Shown: positions 60,387 through 64,000 of the stretch, piece by piece
How the letters are laid out: every line of letters starts with the position of its first letter
Position numbering within the stretch: the stretch's first letter is position 1
Origin: Haliclystus octoradiatus
Taxonomy: Eukaryota > Cnidaria > Staurozoa > Stauromedusae > Haliclystidae
Assembly (NCBI GenBank): GCA_916610825.1
Contig: OU744447.1
Coordinates: forward strand, 22,039,962 to 22,103,961
Length of the DNA: 64,000 bases
Reading direction: 5' to 3'
The notes under the pieces: model-generated
Database searches by the model: none
Told to the model about the DNA's origin: nothing
What the model saw: the letters and a program-made list of their open reading frames with translations, nothing else
Program-made: the position numbers and the translations under genes

Positions 60387-62192
60387 AATAGGCAGGTCCA
60401 CTAAAATTTAAGTATGTACTTTAAACATATCCATACGAAGATCAAAGGATAAGTTTAATATTCCCGATTTTTTTTCCAAAAATATCGACAAACCAGCGAG
60501 ATATCTGACTTCAAATGACATTGCGTAACCATGGTTACGAAACGGCAAGTTTTGGTGGATGAAGGAATGTGACGTCATAATCCGGACAAAGTGAGAAATC
60601 TACTACTATCATGACTTGATATCCAAAACTGTTCATCCATCAATTCGTCATTTTTTATCCAAATTTTTTGTGAATAGTATAATCAGAACCGCTGATTTTT
60701 AAACGAGACTAAGGGTAAAGTTTTGTTTCTTTTTTCGGTTTGTCCTTTTTGTAGCGAAACAAAACAAATCTTTTCCATATCTTTCTCTCGCGGTTCCCGA
60801 CCGCAAACGAACAAAAATTCTCAGCCAGGCCGATCTACACTTTAGAGAAGTTTTGTTTTGAGTATGCACGCAGGCTACACGTGCACACTGTTTTTGTCAA
60901 AGACCTTCAAAGTGCTCGTTCACATCAAAACGAAAAGGTTCACTCGTCTTTACCAAAGTCTCACCTAAAAGTAGGCAGCATTCACTTGGAAATGTATATA
61001 TATATATTTGATATTTAGAGAAGAAACCTCATTCATATATAAACGGCTCAGATCATCACTCGAGCATCAAAGTAGTGTTATTTTTATTTATCAAATCTTC
61101 GTTCTTTTATTTCGTCTGTCATGCATCATCAACTGTTGCTTGTGTTATTATCACCAGATATAAGACGGTGAAATCGCATTCAGTGTGCATTTATTTGAAT
61201 TAACAAACACTTTAAATGGACCTATTAACGCTTTACCAATTCTAGATTCGGATTTATTCTAGTAAATCAGAAGTCAAATTCAATAAAGTTGCCGTTTAAA
61301 TGAAAATATTTTACGCATCGATCACGCATGCTACGACAGTTTACGTCGAGGCGTATAATTTTCTGAAAACCGAAAAGCGATTTATGATTCATTTTGCATT
61401 GATTAACAAATACTTACTTGGACAAATGATTAATCATGCAGTTTGTGTGAAGGCAATGGACGATATTGATGTAGTAGCTATATTTAGCTATATATTTTAT
61501 CCCATTGATCAGCGAAGACAGTGAATGTAGTTTTTGTAGAAACATGGTAGAATCATAGCTACAATAAATTTGATCCTATAATAGGCCATATGATTCGCGA
61601 GAAAATAACGTGGATAATTTGCTAATAAATGGTAGATCATACAACTCCTTCCACTTATTTTCCAACTTGTTTGAAACTTTATGTGTGTTATTTGAAATTC
61701 AAATAATTTGCTAAGCTAGTCTACCATCCTTGTTCCTTCTCGCTTCGACACTCGAACCATGCTCGAACGTAGACAAAAACAACATAAATTGATATAAATA
61801 TTTCAGAGCGATTTCCATTGATGAATATTTCAGGTCACCGTAATAAGTTTTTTGAAGTCAGCCTTCAATATTTTGAACAGGAACAGCAGTGCTAATGGAA
61901 ATGATTACATTTAAATTTGACGCTCAACGATACCAATAATTACAAAAAATGCTAAAGTCTCCATTGTTTAGCAGAGTGTGATTTTGTTCTGTCCGGGAAA
62001 TGACGTCATAATATAGCAAGCCAATCACAAATCGTTTTGACGTTCTACGAAATTTATGGATTTAAAACTCAAAAATGAAGGGTTTTTGGAAAATTTTTTG
62101 GAATTTTTATCAGTTTTATGGAATTCTGCGGGTATGATATATCCGAAACACGAATAAAATCAACTTTGAAATTTTTAGTGGACCTGCCTATT
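60387..62192. mobile_element. 1.8-kb element with terminal inverted repeats
   Basis: The ends AATAGGCAGGTCCACTAAAA and TTTTAGTGGACCTGCCTATT are perfect complements. Sub-terminal text is also inverted (GACGTCATAATCCGGACA against a complement reading GACGTCATTTCCCGGACAG). It holds two TGACGTCA sites and a perfect dyad CGTAACCATGGTTACG (60534-60549). No transposase and no obvious target duplication were found, so it is non-autonomous. Confidence 0.8.
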
Positions 62193-63882
62193 GTAAATTG
62201 ATAGATTTTGTAATTTTTAAATATCTCACAATTTTCCCTTTCATAATTCTACTTGTGTGCGTACCAGTCTGTGTTACCAATGTCAAAACATTGTGAATTA
62301 GTCAAGTGCTTTTCAATTGATCTATTGAATTCCTGTGGTCTTTTGATGATTGTTTAAAACAGGTTATTCTGTTTGAATTCTATTAAATCTACTATAGAAA
62401 TATTACTTGTTGTTCAGTCAATCTTCTCTTCAGTTGTTCATATTTAGTATAGGTCTAATGTGTGTTCTAGCAAGTTTTTATCCATGGTTTGTCCGGTTCT
62501 GTATTTGTTGTATTTCTTCTGACACGTTGGAATTAGAAGGTTAATATTATTGTATTGTTGAATAGGCTACAGTAGTTTGTTGTAGTTGTTAATTGTGCTA
62601 TAATTGTGTATTTTCGAAAACAAAAATGATTATAGAAATTGCAATGATTATATTATTTTCCATGTTAAACTATAGTTATTATTTTGTAGATATTAATTTG
62701 CTAATATTTATAGGCTACTACTCAAGATAACTTGTTATTGAGCACACACTAAAGAAGATTTAATCAAAATTAAAATATAAAATAAATTAATTTTCATGAT
62801 CATACAGAATAGACCCAGGTCTGACAGAGAGTTTAGCATTCTGGAATTTTAGAGCATTTCAACATTTTTCTTCCAAAATTTTAGTTGTTGAAGTTTTTGA
62901 CTATTGATTAGAAAAATTCTGAATTTAACACAGCTTTCTTTAATCTAGAAATCTGTTTTAAGTGTTATACATTAGCCATGATTTTTCTGTATCTATTAGA
63001 CTCTATTTGTTTGTGTTGAATGCTAGATTTGACCAGGTGGGTCACAAACATTTCATGAATTAGAAAATCAAACATGTTTTCAACATGTTTCTCAAACTCG
63101 TGCTACAATGCCATATGCTACCCCCTATGAAACATCAATATTTGCTTTTTCTTATAATTCCCAAAGCTATAATATTATACTACATGACAAATATGGTATG
63201 AAAAAATCATAATCTTTTTTTTAATTATGTTGATTTTGTATGTTTGTTTGTAATTTCAAATTTGAGAACGCAATGTGATTTGTAGATGTTGTACTTCTTA
63301 TCAGATTAATCACATTATTTTGCTCAACTAACAGTTCATTTAAAATAATTAAATTGGTCAGGCTATTACCCAATATTAGGTTATGTTACAATGCTAGGGG
63401 TATCAAAAACAAATTGTAGGTCAACAAGTTTATTAAATATGTTTTTATCATGTTTACATATCTATTTTTACAATACATCGCCCAAATGATGCAAGCGCAA
63501 CTCCTGTTACCCTCTTTGTGTATTTTTCACATTTTTTGGTGTTTTTGTTGTCTAATATAGTCAATAGCTCTGCTTTTTTAATGCTGCAAATCTTTTATAT
63601 TTGATCATTGTGAAAGCTAGAACATTTATAAACAGCATTTTTTAACTCGTCAGTCTTGAAACTTTGGACATGCTATTGTCGCCTCTGATTGTCGCAACTT
63701 AATGTCTTGAGCTCTTCCCTATTGTCTTGACTAAATATTATGTCACATTCGGAGACAGTAGGAATTATCAGCGATTAACCAATAGATAGCAAGAAAATGC
63801 TTGAAAACACATGCAGTTACTAATAACTTCGCTATATATTGCAAACATTATATCTGATTATAATTCTTTTTATTTTCCGTAG

Positions 63883-64000
63883 AAAAAAATCGTCAACCAT
63901 TAACAGCTAGACTCAAGATGTTGAAAATGAAATTGGAAGAACGTAGAAAGCACATTGAAACGGAAAAGAAGAAAATGGAAAGTGAATGGAATGATGAAAT
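63883..64000 (+). CDS. CAMSAP: CAMSAP coiled-coil exon (cut by window end)
   Basis: It follows TTTTCCGTAG and joins the giant exon in phase 1. It encodes RLKMLKMKLEERRKHIETEK and on to a SEWND-like end, a basic/acidic helix resembling the first coiled coil of CAMSAPs (pattern LExRRxxIExxKxxxE). The microtubule-binding CKK domain should lie to the right of this window. Confidence 0.72.

Larger units (their letters stand above)
58905..63882. other. 5-kb CAMSAP intron, a nest of DNA elements
   Basis: From left: a fold-back with two nested insertions (59095-59637), a TTAA element (59649-60254) and a 1.8-kb inverted-repeat element (60387-62192). The last 1.7 kb is AT-rich and holds nothing recognisable. 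Small unseen exons cannot be excluded, but the flanking phases join directly. Confidence 0.7.

Noticed and set aside
61300..61524. 74-residue open frame in the 1.8-kb element
   Set aside because: It shows no transposase signature and no similarity to a known family.
40999..63998. Two unrelated genes instead of one CAMSAP locus
   Set aside because: Not fully excluded, but the coiled-coil exon joins the repeat exon in phase and resembles CAMSAP, and the order CH, disordered, coiled coil is the family's. The uncertainty is kept as a finding.

Overview
This is an AT-rich piece of an animal nuclear genome, almost certainly from a marine invertebrate. Genes are split into many GT-AG exons whose codon phases agree across introns. 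Introns and spacers are loaded with short inverted-repeat DNA elements, LINE fragments and a tRNA-derived SINE. The gene content is animal-specific: a TET 5-methylcytosine dioxygenase with its CXXC finger, CAMSAP, TANGO6, CREBL2 and an NDUFA4-like protein. I cannot place the phylum; the frequent palindrome TAGGCCTA in non-coding DNA is a possible lineage mark. Exon models below were built by hand from splice signals, phase and family resemblance, without alignments.

Layout, left to right. 1-1435: last two coding exons of TANGO6 (+). 3273-13115: a complete ten-exon TET gene (-), tail-to-tail with TANGO6. 17198-23817: a complete seven-exon agmatinase (+), head-to-head with TET. 25096-26616: a four-exon NDUFA4-like gene (-), with a recent duplication of its last exon. 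27674-28533: two-exon CREBL2 bZIP gene (+), head-to-head with the previous gene and with a CRE in the shared spacer. 28534-31760: debris of two oppositely oriented LINEs. 31763-33010: a truncated, broken copy of the intron and lectin-like exon of the next gene. 33959-36875: a secreted PAN/apple plus lectin-like protein (+), followed at once by a 1-kb (ATT)n array. 40999-64000: a CAMSAP/patronin locus (+) with its calponin-homology domain, a 4.4-kb exon carrying a 41-residue tandem repeat, and the start of a coiled coil at the window's edge; it continues to the right.

The genes form no operon or pathway. Agmatinase and the NDUFA4-like protein are probably mitochondrial, TET and CREBL2 nuclear, CAMSAP cytoskeletal, TANGO6 in secretory or polymerase-assembly functions, and the PAN/lectin protein secreted.

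The most unusual observations are: (1) an array of an R-P-x-T-[FY]-x-[ILV] motif in the CAMSAP exon, with twelve near-identical copies plus older diverged ones; (2) signs that the CAMSAP locus can produce separate CH-domain and repeat/coiled-coil products; (3) a 3-kb nest of DNA elements in one CAMSAP intron, with readable TA and TTAA target sites; (4) a TET protein with a very short N-terminus and a long His-rich C-terminal tail; (5) a family of tiny hairpin elements with TAGCC...GGCTA ends and 8-9 bp target duplications; and (6) a 1.1-kb fold-back and a 212-bp almost perfect palindrome inside the agmatinase introns.
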